DNA of 64,000 nucleotides from Flavobacterium sp. K5-23 (GTDB lineage Bacteria > Bacteroidota > Bacteroidia > Flavobacteriales > Flavobacteriaceae): the NCBI RefSeq assembly GCF_023278045.1, contig NZ_CP056783.1, positions 1,116,001-1,180,000 on the forward strand, written 5' to 3'. Position 1 is the first letter of the stretch, and each line of letters opens with the position of its first letter. The position numbers and the translations under genes are program-made. Under the pieces are notes generated by a model, which saw nothing but the letters and a program-made list of their open reading frames with translations, searched no databases and was not told the origin of the DNA. Shown here piece after piece: positions 1-8,273 of the stretch.

Positions 1-13
1 TTAAAATACACCA

Positions 14-1045
14 ATGAGTTCAAAAGCTAAAATACTTTTAATTTATACAGGTGGAACCATCGGGATGCGCAAGGATTTTAATACTGGTGCATTAAAGGCA
101 TTCAATTTTAGTAAATTATTGCAAAGAGTTCCCGAGTTGAAGCAATTAGATTGTGAAATTGAAACTTTTACTTTTGACAATCCTATTGATTCGTCTAATA
201 TGAATCCGCAAGAGTGGGCTAATATAGCAACGATTATCGAAGATAAATACAATGCATTTGATGGTTTTGTGGTACTTCACGGTTCGGATACAATGTCATA
301 TTCAGCATCTGCATTGAGTTTTATGTTAGAGAATTTAGCTAAGCCAGTTATTTTCACTGGCTCTCAATTGCCTATTGGTGATTTAAGGACTGATGCTAAG
401 GAAAACCTAATAACAGCAATTCAAATCGCTTCTTTACAAGCAAATGGTCATCCGGTTGTTAGTGAAGTATGTCTTTATTTCGAATACAAATTATATAGAG
501 GAAATAGAACAACTAAAATAAGTGCTGAGCACTTTAAAGCTTTTACTTCTCCTAATTATCCTGCATTAGTCGATTCAGGGGTTAATCTTAAGATTAGATC
601 TGAGTTGTTATTGCCAAGACAGAATTCAAATGACTTAGTAGTTCATAAAAAGTTAGATAACAATGTAGTTATTGTGAAAATGTTTCCTGGAATGAGTGAA
701 ACAGTTTTGGAGGCTATTTTAGCGATACCAAGTCTAAAAGGGGTTGTTCTTGAAACGTATGGGTCAGGAAACGCTCCTACTGAGGATTGGTTTATAGCTT
801 TATTAGTTAAAGCAATAAATAGAGGTGTGCATATCGTAAATGTGACACAGTGTTCTGGAGGTAGTGTAAATATGGGGCAATATGAAACAAGTACTTCTAT
901 GAAAGAGATTGGAATTATTTCTGGAAAAGACATTACTACTGAAGCCGCAATTACAAAATTAATGTATTTATTGAGTTTGAACATTCCATTAAAAGAGTTC
1001 AAAGCAATATACGAAACAGCAATAAGAGGTGAAATAGGAGAATAA
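14..1045 (+). CDS. ansA: Type I L-asparaginase
   Basis: Hydrolyses L-asparagine to aspartate and ammonia. The 343-residue protein has no signal peptide, which fits the cytoplasmic type I enzymes. Near the N-terminus it shows the TGGTIG loop (residues 12-17) carrying the nucleophilic threonine, then the HGSDT motif (89-93) with the second catalytic threonine and aspartate, and a lysine around 129 in the TGSQLP...DAKENL stretch. Length matches the family. The start lies 13 bases inside the window edge, so its promoter is not visible. tRNA-Ser follows on the same strand 57 bases downstream. Family identification is firm; physiological role (nitrogen use versus housekeeping) cannot be read from the sequence. 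Confidence 0.95.
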   Translation: MSSKAKILLIYTGGTIGMRKDFNTGALKAFNFSKLLQRVPELKQLDCEIETFTFDNPIDSSNMNPQEWANIATIIEDKYNAFDGFVVLHGSDTMSYSASALSFMLENLAKPVIFTGSQLPIGDLRTDAKENLITAIQIASLQANGHPVVSEVCLYFEYKLYRGNRTTKISAEHFKAFTSPNYPALVDSGVNLKIRSELLLPRQNSNDLVVHKKLDNNVVIVKMFPGMSETVLEAILAIPSLKGVVLETYGSGNAPTEDWFIALLVKAINRGVHIVNVTQCSGGSVNMGQYETSTSMKEIGIISGKDITTEAAITKLMYLLSLNIPLKEFKAIYETAIRGEIGE

Positions 1046-1102
1046 TCCTGTTTTATTTTTCTAACTCATTTTTTTTGATGTTATTTGCAGCCTTAATAAA
1101 AT

Positions 1103-1187
1103 AGAGAGGTGGCCGAGTGGCTGAAGGCGCACGCTTGGAAAGCGTGTATATGGCAACATATCGAGGGTTCGAATCCCTTCCTCTCTG
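1103..1187 (+). tRNA. tRNA-Ser (anticodon GGA)
   Basis: Cloverleaf with a 7-bp acceptor stem (AGAGAGG with CCTCTCT), a D-arm of serine type, anticodon loop CTTGGAAAG giving GGA, a long variable arm (TATATGGCAACATAT) typical of serine tRNAs, and the GGTTCGAATCC T-arm. CCA is not encoded. A strong terminator follows within 15 bases. Confidence 0.95.
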
Positions 1188-1196
1188 CAAATATTT

Positions 1197-1228
1197 AATG
1201 CTTCCTGAAAGGGAAGCATTTTTTGTTT
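1197..1228 (+). terminator. Rho-independent terminator of tRNA-Ser
   Basis: Nine-base stem AATGCTTCC / GGAAGCATT with a short loop, followed by a T-rich run. It lies directly behind tRNA-Ser. Confidence 0.85.
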
Positions 1229-1320
1229 TATGTGTGACAAACTTTTTTGTTTGTCTAAGCGTATAAAATAAAAAAAGATCAGGCATAAAATGCCTAGCAT
1301 TAATTTCGTTGTGAGATACC

Positions 1321-1404
1321 CTCTTTTAGGAATCAACAAAGTTAATCCCTTTCTCTCTGCAAAGAAATTTATGCTTCCTGAAAAGGGAGCATTTTTTGTT
1401 TTAT
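1321..1404 (+). repeat. Degenerate duplicate of tRNA-Ser 3' end plus terminator
   Basis: The segment AATCCCTTTCTCTCTGCAAA (from about 1344) followed by a second ATGCTTCCTG...GGAGCATTTTTTG hairpin repeats the last part of tRNA-Ser and its terminator, with a few substitutions. It cannot fold as a tRNA because the 5' half is missing. A third, much more eroded copy of its left part (CTCCTAAGGAATCAATAA...) lies at about 1432-1475. It could be a remnant attachment site or a replication-slippage product. Confidence 0.7.
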
Positions 1405-1475
1405 AGTGTTATGTGTTTTTTGTGTGTGATTTTCTCCTAAGGAATCAATAATTTTAATTACTTGCTCTCAATATC

Positions 1476-1768
1476 AATAAATACAATTCGCTGGTTTATA
1501 GCGACTTAGTGTTTTCCCGTTAAAAGTATATTTTTTCAAATTATATTCTGAACGAACAATACCCGATTAATGCAGTTGTTATTACACTAACATTCTATTT
1601 ATTTGTAGTGTTTAACTTATTTATAAAAATAAGAAAAATACTATTTAAAAAACATAATTGTGTAGTTTATCGATTATATTCGTTGTTTAATCGGAGTTAT
1701 TATAAGTTTGACTTAAGATTATTAAAGAGGTTAAATAATTACTTTGTTTAAGTTTAAATTAAAAAAAA
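1476..1768. other. AT-rich intergenic region, no gene seen
   Basis: About 290 bases between the eroded tRNA-Ser repeats and a 40-codon ORF. I see no coding frame, tRNA or convincing palindrome; it is very AT-rich and may contain the promoter of the small ORF at 1769. Confidence 0.5.
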
Positions 1769-1891
1769 ATGATAAAAGAAAACGAAAAAAACGGATTATA
1801 TTATTACTTAGGAGCATTTTTTGTTGCTACTGCTAGTTTCTCTGTTGGGGCTTTGTTGTTAATGGTTTTATATATTTCCTTAGGGATATAG
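1769..1891 (+). CDS. Small single-span membrane protein (40 aa), unknown
   Basis: A 40-codon frame starting MIKENEKNGLYYYLGAFFVA and ending in ...MVLYISLGI. A short charged N-terminus is followed by one long hydrophobic segment (about residues 9-40), so it looks like a small inner-membrane protein with the N-terminus in the cytoplasm. The start is preceded by an A-rich stretch of the kind seen before Bacteroidetes genes. It stands alone in an otherwise empty 940-base gap between tRNA-Ser and the barrel protein. I do not recognise it; conservation in relatives would be needed to prove that it is real. Confidence 0.5.
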   Translation: MIKENEKNGLYYYLGAFFVATASFSVGALLLMVLYISLGI

Positions 1892-1986
1892 ATTCTATCA
1901 AATAAACTATATTTGTATTGCTCTATAGTATTACACCTTCGTTTTAAATAATTTTTATTACGACGTAATCTTTAACTATAATCAAT

Positions 1987-2688
1987 ATGAGACTATTTCT
2001 TAGTTGTTTTCTTTTAATGATTTTTTTTAACGGGTATTCACAGGAAAGTGAATCACTGCAAAAAATTCAAAATTCAAAAATTGACTCTTTATACAGAGAA
2101 GATCAGTTTTATATAGGGATTACATATAATACCTTACAGCAAAAACCTGCAGGGCTTTCTCAAAATAAGTTCTCTACTGGTTTGTCATTGGGGTTTCTTA
2201 GAGATATGCCTATAAATAAAGACAGAACAATTGCCATTGCTTCGGGACTTGGTTTTACTTACAACAATTACAATCAAAACCTGTTCATTACTGAAACAAA
2301 TGGAACTCCGGTTTACTCCCTTATTGATTCTGAAACAATTTTTAAAAAAAACAAATTCAGTCAGTTATTGATTGATGTCCCTATAGAATTTAGATGGCGT
2401 ACTTCAACTTATGAGAGCCATAAATTTTGGCGAATTCATGGTGGATTAAAATTCAGTTATCTCCTTTATAACAAATCAATTTTTGATGGTGAACAAGGGA
2501 AAAAGATAGTGACTTCTAATAAAGACTTTAATAAACTTCTTTACGGTACTTATATTGCTGCTGGTTACAATTCCTTCAATGTCTATGCTTATTATGGCTT
2601 AAATTCCCTTTTTAAATCGGCTACACTTGATGGGGAAAACATCGCTATGAGCTCAATCAATATTGGATTTATTTTCTATATTCTATAG
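1987..2688 (+). CDS. PorT-like outer-membrane beta-barrel protein
   Basis: 233 residues with a cleavable signal peptide (about 1-18, ending NGYSQ) and a mature part made of alternating-residue strands rich in aromatic and glycine positions (for example FYIGITYN, ATASGLGFTYNN-like strands, and the C-terminal INIGFIFYIL strand). Size and strand pattern match the PorT/OMP_b-brl families of Bacteroidota. PorT itself belongs to the type IX secretion/gliding apparatus, but nothing in the neighbourhood ties this copy to secretion, so I do not assign the symbol. It ends tail-to-tail with the next gene, whose stop codon is antisense to its last sense codon. Confidence 0.7.
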   Translation: MRLFLSCFLLMIFFNGYSQESESLQKIQNSKIDSLYREDQFYIGITYNTLQQKPAGLSQNKFSTGLSLGFLRDMPINKDRTIAIASGLGFTYNNYNQNLFITETNGTPVYSLIDSETIFKKNKFSQLLIDVPIEFRWRTSTYESHKFWRIHGGLKFSYLLYNKSIFDGEQGKKIVTSNKDFNKLLYGTYIAAGYNSFNVYAYYGLNSLFKSATLDGENIAMSSINIGFIFYIL

Positions 2689-3315
2689 CCACAAATACAA
2701 TAATAGGATTTGGGGACTCACGCCCAATACGAAACCAATAATCAATTCCATAGTTGTATGCGCTTTCATTTCTAAGCGGGACGAAGCCACAAAGCCATTC
2801 ATAAGAATTAAAAATGCAATTGAAAAGATGTTTTGAGTATGATTGTGTATGCTGAGTCCAATAACAAAAACCGTTAAGGCACTGATAGCAATCATATGTA
2901 TACTGGCTTTTGTCTTTGCAAACAGAAGAAACAACGCTATAATTGTGCTTAATAATGCTCCTAAAAAGAAAAAGTGCAATTCAGGATATCGATCTACGGT
3001 GATGCTATTTCGAACTAATAATATCAGCAAAAAAATTTGGATTACTAATGGTATTTTTCGCTCCGAAATTTCAAAAGCCATTATGGATTTTATTTTCCCA
3101 GTATATCTCAGTATTAAAAAGAACAACGAAGGAACCAGTACCGTGATAATCATTACTTGAATGAAAACAACTGCTTTTTCCCTGTTTATAAAATAAGAAT
3201 TATTCGAAAAAAGGTAATACAAAGTTGCTATTACCGGAATAAAAATGGGATGTAATATATAGGAGAATAAAGGAAGAATTTTTTTCAAAACGAATAGTAT
3301 TGGTTCGAAAAACAA
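2683..3315 (-). CDS. Integral membrane protein, PAP2-superfamily-like C-terminus
   Basis: 210 residues with five to six predicted membrane spans. The C-terminal pattern SSRLEMKAHTTMELIIGFV resembles the last part of PAP2-type lipid phosphatases and related conserved Bacteroidota membrane proteins: a basic/small patch, then a histidine followed by a helix. The full PAP2 phosphatase signature (KX6RP...SGH) is not visible, so enzymatic activity is doubtful. It is convergent with the PorT-like gene and divergent from murF-alr. Call it a conserved membrane protein of unknown function. Confidence 0.6.
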   Translation of the reverse strand: MFFEPILFVLKKILPLFSYILHPIFIPVIATLYYLFSNNSYFINREKAVVFIQVMIITVLVPSLFFLILRYTGKIKSIMAFEISERKIPLVIQIFLLILLVRNSITVDRYPELHFFFLGALLSTIIALFLLFAKTKASIHMIAISALTVFVIGLSIHNHTQNIFSIAFLILMNGFVASSRLEMKAHTTMELIIGFVLGVSPQILLLYLWL

Positions 3316-3558
3316 ATATATACAAAATGGTAAAATACTTAGCCTGAATTGAACTAGTTTTATACTTTGATATAGTGTGCTTATTTACTTTATTTGATTT
3401 TTCTGACCGTTTTCGAAACTGAAAATATGTTATTAGATTGTTGCAGTTTGAAAAGAAGTATTATTTTTGATAAAGATTAGAATAAAGTAATTTTTTCTAA
3501 AAGCGTATTCCCAATTTTGAATAACCCTAAAGTTAACGTGATTCACGTTCCATAATAA

Positions 3559-6003
3559 ATGAGTTTACAACTTAAAAATATAGTTTCTACAATTCAGGCC
3601 AAATGGTTTGGAGACACCCCTGATTCATTAATTGACACGATTTCTATAGATAGTCGTTCATTGCAAAATAGTCCGAGCACCTTGTTTTTTGCTTTGGTGG
3701 GCCCTAATAACGACGCCCATATTTTTATAGAAGAATTAATTGATAAAGGAGTGCTGAATTTTGTGGTTACCCATATTCCCGAAGGATGTGAAACCAAAGC
3801 TAATTTTCTGGTTGTCCAAAATACCTTAGACGCATTGCAACTTTTTGCGGCCTATTATCGCAGTCTTTTTGAATTCCCGGTTATTGGATTAACGGGAAGT
3901 AACGGAAAAACGATTGTAAAAGAATGGTTGAATTTTCTTTTAAGCCCCGATTATAATGTGATTCGAAGCCCTAAAAGTTATAATTCCCAAGTGGGAGTGC
4001 CTTTATCAGTGATAGCGATAAATGAAAAGCATAATTTAGGGATATTTGAAGCTGGAATTTCCACAAGGGCGGAGATGATAAAACTGGAGAAAATCATTAA
4101 ACCTACCATTGGAATCCTTACCAGTATAGGTTCTACTCATGATGAGGGTTTTTCGAACAAAGAAGAGAAGATTAAAGAGAAATTAACGCTCTTCAAAAAT
4201 TCTAAGGTTCTAATTTATCAGAGGAATCCCGTTGTTGATGCTTGCGTAGATCCAAATTTGAAAGTGTTTACTTGGAGTTTTGAAAACAAAGAGGCCGATG
4301 TTTTTATTTCCAAAAAAGAGATTAATGCTGAAAATACCACTATTCAGTATCGCTATAAGGGGGATTCAAATGAATTAGAAATTCCTTTCGTTGATAAAGC
4401 TTCTGTTGAAAATGCGATTTCCTGTTTACTCGTTTTATTGTATTTTGAATACGACAAAGCAACGATCCAAAATAGAATTCAATTGCTGTATCCAGTGGAG
4501 ATGCGCCTGAAAGTGAAAAACGGAATTAACAATTGTAGTATTATTGATGACAGCTATAGTTCCGATTATCAATCATTGAAGATTGCTTTAGACTTTTTGG
4601 AAAGTCAAAAAAAACACGCCAACAAGACGGTTATACTTTCGGATATTTTTCAAAGCGGATTGTCTAATGATGAATTATATACCAAGGTTTCCCAACTTAT
4701 TGTTTCCAATAAAATAAACCGCGTTATAGGAATTGGAGAAACGATTTCAGAGTTCCAAAATAAGTTTGCCAATTGCATTACATTTAAAAATACAGCTGAG
4801 TTTGTTACGAATTTTGAAAATTTGAATTTCGCTAATGAAACGATTTTGATAAAAGGAGCGCGTTCTTTTCAATTTGAGGAGATTGTGTATTTATTAGAAG
4901 AGAAAACACATGAAACCGTTCTGGAGATTAATCTGAACGCCATAAGTCATAATCTTAATTATTTCAAATCGAAACTGGAACCTGGAATTAAGCTGATGGT
5001 TATGGTGAAAGCATTTGGTTATGGTAGTGGCGGACTCGAAATTGCTAATTTACTGGAGCATCATAAAGTGGATTATCTAGGTGTGGCCTTCGCCGATGAG
5101 GGAATTTCGTTGAAAAACGGAGGAGTTAAATTGCCTATCATGGTGCTAAACCCTGAAAACACTAGTTTTCCAGCTATAATACAATATCAACTTGAACCAG
5201 AAATTTACTGTCTCAAAGGATTGCACGCTTTTCTTAAAATAGCAAAACAGAAAAATTTACACGATTACCCCATACATATAAAACTAGATACGGGTATGCA
5301 TCGCTTGGGTTTTGAGGAGAATACAATTGAGGAACTGATTGCAGCATTAAAAGAAAACACAACGGTCAAAGTGAAATCCGTTTTGTCTCATATGGCCAGT
5401 AGCGATGATTTGATACATCAGGATTTTAGTCTTTCTCAAATAAGTTTATTCGATAGTTTATCCACTAGAATGATTAAGGAATTGAATATAAGTCCTATTC
5501 GTCATATTTTGAATACTTCAGGAATTAGCAATTATCCTCTTGCTCAATTTGATATGGTTCGTCTAGGAATAGGCTTGTATGGTGTTTCGAATGATCCACT
5601 GGAACAAAAATATCTTGAAAATGTAGGGACCTTAAAGTCGGTTATTTCGCAAATTCGCACGATTCCCGCTGGAGAAAGTGTAGGTTATGGAAGAAGGTTT
5701 ATGGCTGAGAAGCCTACAAAAATTGCCACAATACCCATAGGTTATGCTGATGGGATTTCTAGAGCTTGGGGAAATGGTGTTGGGTTTGTAACCATAAAAG
5801 GTCAAAAAGCAAGTGTTTTAGGAAGTATTTGTATGGATATGTTAATGGTGGATGTTACTGAAATTGATTGTACCGAAGGAAACGCCGTTATTATTTTTGG
5901 AGAAAATCCTACTGTTTCATTTATCGCAAAAGAATTAAATACTATTCCTTATGAGATTCTAACGAGTATCTCTCAACGGGTAAAACGTGTATTTTATCGA
6001 TAA
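3559..6003 (+). CDS. Bifunctional MurF ligase / alanine racemase
   Basis: An 814-residue fusion of two consecutive peptidoglycan-precursor steps. The N-terminal half (about 1-450) is MurF: the ATP-binding loop GLTGSNGKT lies near residue 110, and it would join D-Ala-D-Ala to UDP-MurNAc-tripeptide. The C-terminal half (about 455-814) is a PLP-dependent alanine racemase with VMVKAFGYGSG (PLP lysine near 484) and the GYADG region with the second catalytic base near the end. Such fusions are regular in Bacteroidota. The start follows a 240-base gap. The racemase half supplies D-Ala used, via Ddl, by the ligase half. The usual racemase sequence is KANAYGHG, so KAFGYGSG is a variant. Confidence 0.95.
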   Translation: MSLQLKNIVSTIQAKWFGDTPDSLIDTISIDSRSLQNSPSTLFFALVGPNNDAHIFIEELIDKGVLNFVVTHIPEGCETKANFLVVQNTLDALQLFAAYYRSLFEFPVIGLTGSNGKTIVKEWLNFLLSPDYNVIRSPKSYNSQVGVPLSVIAINEKHNLGIFEAGISTRAEMIKLEKIIKPTIGILTSIGSTHDEGFSNKEEKIKEKLTLFKNSKVLIYQRNPVVDACVDPNLKVFTWSFENKEADVFISKKEINAENTTIQYRYKGDSNELEIPFVDKASVENAISCLLVLLYFEYDKATIQNRIQLLYPVEMRLKVKNGINNCSIIDDSYSSDYQSLKIALDFLESQKKHANKTVILSDIFQSGLSNDELYTKVSQLIVSNKINRVIGIGETISEFQNKFANCITFKNTAEFVTNFENLNFANETILIKGARSFQFEEIVYLLEEKTHETVLEINLNAISHNLNYFKSKLEPGIKLMVMVKAFGYGSGGLEIANLLEHHKVDYLGVAFADEGISLKNGGVKLPIMVLNPENTSFPAIIQYQLEPEIYCLKGLHAFLKIAKQKNLHDYPIHIKLDTGMHRLGFEENTIEELIAALKENTTVKVKSVLSHMASSDDLIHQDFSLSQISLFDSLSTRMIKELNISPIRHILNTSGISNYPLAQFDMVRLGIGLYGVSNDPLEQKYLENVGTLKSVISQIRTIPAGESVGYGRRFMAEKPTKIATIPIGYADGISRAWGNGVGFVTIKGQKASVLGSICMDMLMVDVTEIDCTEGNAVIIFGENPTVSFIAKELNTIPYEILTSISQRVKRVFYR

Positions 6004-6091
6004 TATCTCAATAAATAAGCTATAAATGTTAAAAACTGTTAAAAAAACAGTAATTTAGTTTTTTAATAAGTTTAATCTAACACAAAAAAAT

Positions 6092-6508
6092 ATGGGTTTT
6101 TTCAGCGATTTCAAAGCATCTTTAATGAAAGGTGACGTATTAAGTTTAGCAACCGCGGTAGTTATTGGTGGTGCATTTGGTAAAATAGTCGGTTCTGCGG
6201 TTGATGATGTTATTATGCCAATTGTGGGTTTAATTACTGGCGGAATTGATTTTACTACTAAATTCATAACCTTAGACGGAAATACCTATCCTGATTTAGC
6301 AGCTGCAAAAACGGCAGGTGCTGCAGTAATTACTTATGGTAATTTAGTGCAAGCCACTATTAACTTTGTGATTATTTCATTGTTTATTTTTGTCGTTTTA
6401 AGAGCGGCTGAGAAAGCTAAAAAGAAAGAAGAGGTTGCAGCAGCAGCTCCAGCAGGTCCTACTCAAGAAGAATTGCTTACTCAAATTAGAGATTTATTGA
6501 AAAAATAA
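6092..6508 (+). CDS. mscL: Large-conductance mechanosensitive channel
   Basis: 138 residues with the MscL hallmark N-terminal amphipathic helix and first pore helix ([20 protein letters not shown]), a short periplasmic loop with a small insertion ([18 protein letters not shown]), the second membrane helix ([18 protein letters not shown]) and a charged C-terminal bundle after an Ala/Pro-rich linker. It forms a homopentameric inner-membrane channel that opens on hypo-osmotic shock. It sits 88 bases behind murF-alr and ends in a strong terminator. Confidence 0.96.
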   Translation: MGFFSDFKASLMKGDVLSLATAVVIGGAFGKIVGSAVDDVIMPIVGLITGGIDFTTKFITLDGNTYPDLAAAKTAGAAVITYGNLVQATINFVIISLFIFVVLRAAEKAKKKEEVAAAAPAGPTQEELLTQIRDLLKK

Positions 6509-6531
6509 TACTCTAAACATTATAGTTTATG

Positions 6532-6557
6532 AACCACGCCTTGAGCGTGGTTTTTTT
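6532..6557 (+). terminator. Terminator after mscL
   Basis: Perfect 8-bp stem AACCACGC / GCGTGGTT with a 5-base loop followed by a run of seven T. Confidence 0.9.
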
Positions 6558-6603
6558 ATGTTTTGTTTGAAATGTAACATTTTGTTATTTTTTGTTAATC
6601 CCG

Positions 6604-6633
6604 TTGTTTTGAATTCATTATTACTTACTTTTG
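6604..6633 (+). promoter_or_regulatory. Bacteroidetes-type promoter of asd
   Basis: TTG at 6604 and TACTTTTG at 6626-6633, matching the TTG / TAnnTTTG consensus at the same 19-base spacing as the tRNA-Asp promoters in this window. Transcription would start about 30-40 bases before the asd start codon. Confidence 0.7.
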
Positions 6634-6669
6634 TACTTCAAAATAAGTTTTCAATAATAAAAATATACT

Positions 6670-7659
6670 ATGAGAATAGCAGTTGTAGGTGCTACCGGTA
6701 TGGTTGGCGAAGTAATGTTAAAAGTTTTGGCAGAAAGAAATTTTCCTGTGACAGAGTTAATTCCTGTTGCTTCTGAAAGATCAGTAGGAAAAGAAATTGA
6801 ATATAAAGGAAAGAAATATAAGGTGGTTGGTATGCAAACCGCAGTTGATATGAAGGCAGATATTGCTTTGTTCTCTGCCGGTGGAGAAACTTCGATTGAA
6901 TGGGCTCCAAAATTTGCAGCTGCAGGTACTACAGTTATTGATAACTCATCGGCTTGGAGAATGGATCCTTCCAAAAAATTGATCGTTCCTGAAATCAATG
7001 CTTCTTCTTTAACAAAAGACGATAAAATTATAGCAAACCCAAACTGTTCGACTATTCAGATGGTTTTAGTATTGGCTCCTTTGCATAAAAAATACAATAT
7101 CAAACGTGTTATTGTTTCTACTTACCAGTCTATTACAGGAACTGGAGTAAAAGCAGTGCAACAATTAGAAAATGAATACGCAGGTGTTCAGGGAGAAATG
7201 GCATACAAATATCCAATTCATAGAAACGCAATTCCACAATGTGATTCATTCGAAGAAAACGGATATACTAAGGAAGAGATGAAATTGGTTCGTGAGACTC
7301 AAAAAATTCTTGATGATAGAACTATTGCGGTTACGGCTACTGCTGTTCGTGTACCTATTGTAGGTGGACATAGCGAGGCTGTAAACGTAGAATTTACTAA
7401 TGACTTCGTTGTTTCTGACATTCAAAACATATTGCATCATACGGATGGAGTAGTGGTTCAGGACAATAACGACACTTATACGTATCCAATGCCAATGTAT
7501 GCACAAGGGAAAGATGACGTTTTTGTAGGTAGAATTCGTCGTGACGAAAGCCAGCCAAACTCTTTAAATATGTGGATTGTTGCGGACAACTTACGTAAAG
7601 GAGCGGCAACGAATACAATTCAAATTGCTGAATATTTAGTTGCATCAAAATTGGTGTAA
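6670..7659 (+). CDS. asd: Aspartate-semialdehyde dehydrogenase
   Basis: 329 residues. Reduces aspartyl phosphate to aspartate semialdehyde with NADPH, the branch point to lysine/diaminopimelate, threonine and methionine. The N-terminal Rossmann motif VGATGMVGEVML is present, followed by the catalytic ANPNCSTIQ segment (the cysteine around residue 125) and the C-terminal GGHSEAVNVEF and QPNSLNMWIVADNLRKGAA segments. Length and motif order are typical. It has its own promoter and is closed by a compound hairpin terminator, so it appears monocistronic. Its product feeds the diaminopimelate used by the MurF enzyme encoded just upstream. Confidence 0.96.
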   Translation: MRIAVVGATGMVGEVMLKVLAERNFPVTELIPVASERSVGKEIEYKGKKYKVVGMQTAVDMKADIALFSAGGETSIEWAPKFAAAGTTVIDNSSAWRMDPSKKLIVPEINASSLTKDDKIIANPNCSTIQMVLVLAPLHKKYNIKRVIVSTYQSITGTGVKAVQQLENEYAGVQGEMAYKYPIHRNAIPQCDSFEENGYTKEEMKLVRETQKILDDRTIAVTATAVRVPIVGGHSEAVNVEFTNDFVVSDIQNILHHTDGVVVQDNNDTYTYPMPMYAQGKDDVFVGRIRRDESQPNSLNMWIVADNLRKGAATNTIQIAEYLVASKLV

Positions 7660-7679
7660 CACATTCAAATTAAATAGTA

Positions 7680-7735
7680 AAAACCATCTGTGATAACAAT
7701 TTTATTTTTGTTAGAATAGATGGTTTCTTTTTATA
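7680..7735 (+). terminator. Compound hairpin terminator after asd
   Basis: Outer stem AAACCATCT / AGATGGTTT (7681-7689 with 7718-7726) encloses a second stem TAACAA / TTGTTA; the outer arm is followed by a T-rich tail. Confidence 0.65.
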
Positions 7736-7747
7736 CATTTGTAACCG

Positions 7748-8098
7748 ATGAAAAAGAAGCAAATCATAATTAGTCTTTCTCTGATTGCTACAGTATTGTT
7801 TTCGATACTGTTTCAGTCTTTGCATGATTATACCCACTTTGTCAAGCTTCTTACTCAAACAGAATGCCGTCACAAGTATAATGTTACCAATACTGAAATT
7901 ACACATCAGCATCATAAATATGAGCAATGTGTTGTTTGTCATCTTTCATTAGGGTCTTATATTCCGAATGAAATAGTTGCTTATAAATTCCAGTCGGATT
8001 ATAAGTTTATCCCCTGCTTTTTCACCACTTTCAAAAAAATAAATTCTTTTTCAGGAAGCCTATATTCCCTTCGCGGGCCTCCTGCACGTATTGTATAA
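7748..8098 (+). CDS. His/Cys-rich small secreted protein, unknown
   Basis: 116 residues. An N-terminal hydrophobic segment (about 8-24) looks like a signal peptide or anchor. The mature part is rich in possible metal ligands: HDYTHF, ECRHKY, then THQHHKYEQCVVCH, i.e. an HxHH cluster just before a CxxC. I do not recognise a named family. It lies 175 bases upstream of a ZnuD-like TonB-dependent receptor on the same strand, and small His-rich proteins next to such receptors usually bind the metal that the receptor imports. That role is inference; a heme or copper role would fit equally well. Confidence 0.65.
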   Translation: MKKKQIIISLSLIATVLFSILFQSLHDYTHFVKLLTQTECRHKYNVTNTEITHQHHKYEQCVVCHLSLGSYIPNEIVAYKFQSDYKFIPCFFTTFKKINSFSGSLYSLRGPPARIV

Positions 8099-8227
8099 AT
8101 TGTGAATATTTATTAGTTAAACCATTTTGGAAATAAGTTTCTTTAAACCTAAGAAGACTTGCTTTCAGGAATGCTTTTGTAATATTCGCTATGTACGATT
8201 TACAGAAAATAAAAAAACATAAAAATC

Positions 8228-8251
8228 GTATCACTTATTCTATAGTGATAC
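8228..8251. promoter_or_regulatory. 24-bp palindrome upstream of TonB receptor, candidate operator
   Basis: Perfect 8-bp inverted repeat GTATCACT / AGTGATAC around an 8-base AT-rich centre, 22 bases before the receptor start codon. No T-run follows, so it is not a terminator. Size and placement suit a dimeric repressor of the Fur/Zur type, which is inference. Confidence 0.5.
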
Positions 8252-8273
8252 TGGAACAATACAATCATTCGTA

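Noticed and set aside
1053..1339. Two minus-strand frames of 77 and 92 codons
   Set aside because: Both cross the tRNA-Ser gene and its terminator on the opposite strand.
1103..1475. Integrated prophage or island next to tRNA-Ser
   Set aside because: Only duplicated tRNA ends are visible; no integrase, phage or mobilisation gene lies nearby.
1987..2688. True PorT of the type IX secretion system
   Set aside because: The barrel pattern fits the broad family, but no other secretion gene is adjacent and no PorT-specific feature is decisive.
8228..8251. Terminator between the small His/Cys-rich gene and the TonB receptor
   Set aside because: The palindrome has no T-run and lies only 22 bases before a start codon, so an operator is more likely.
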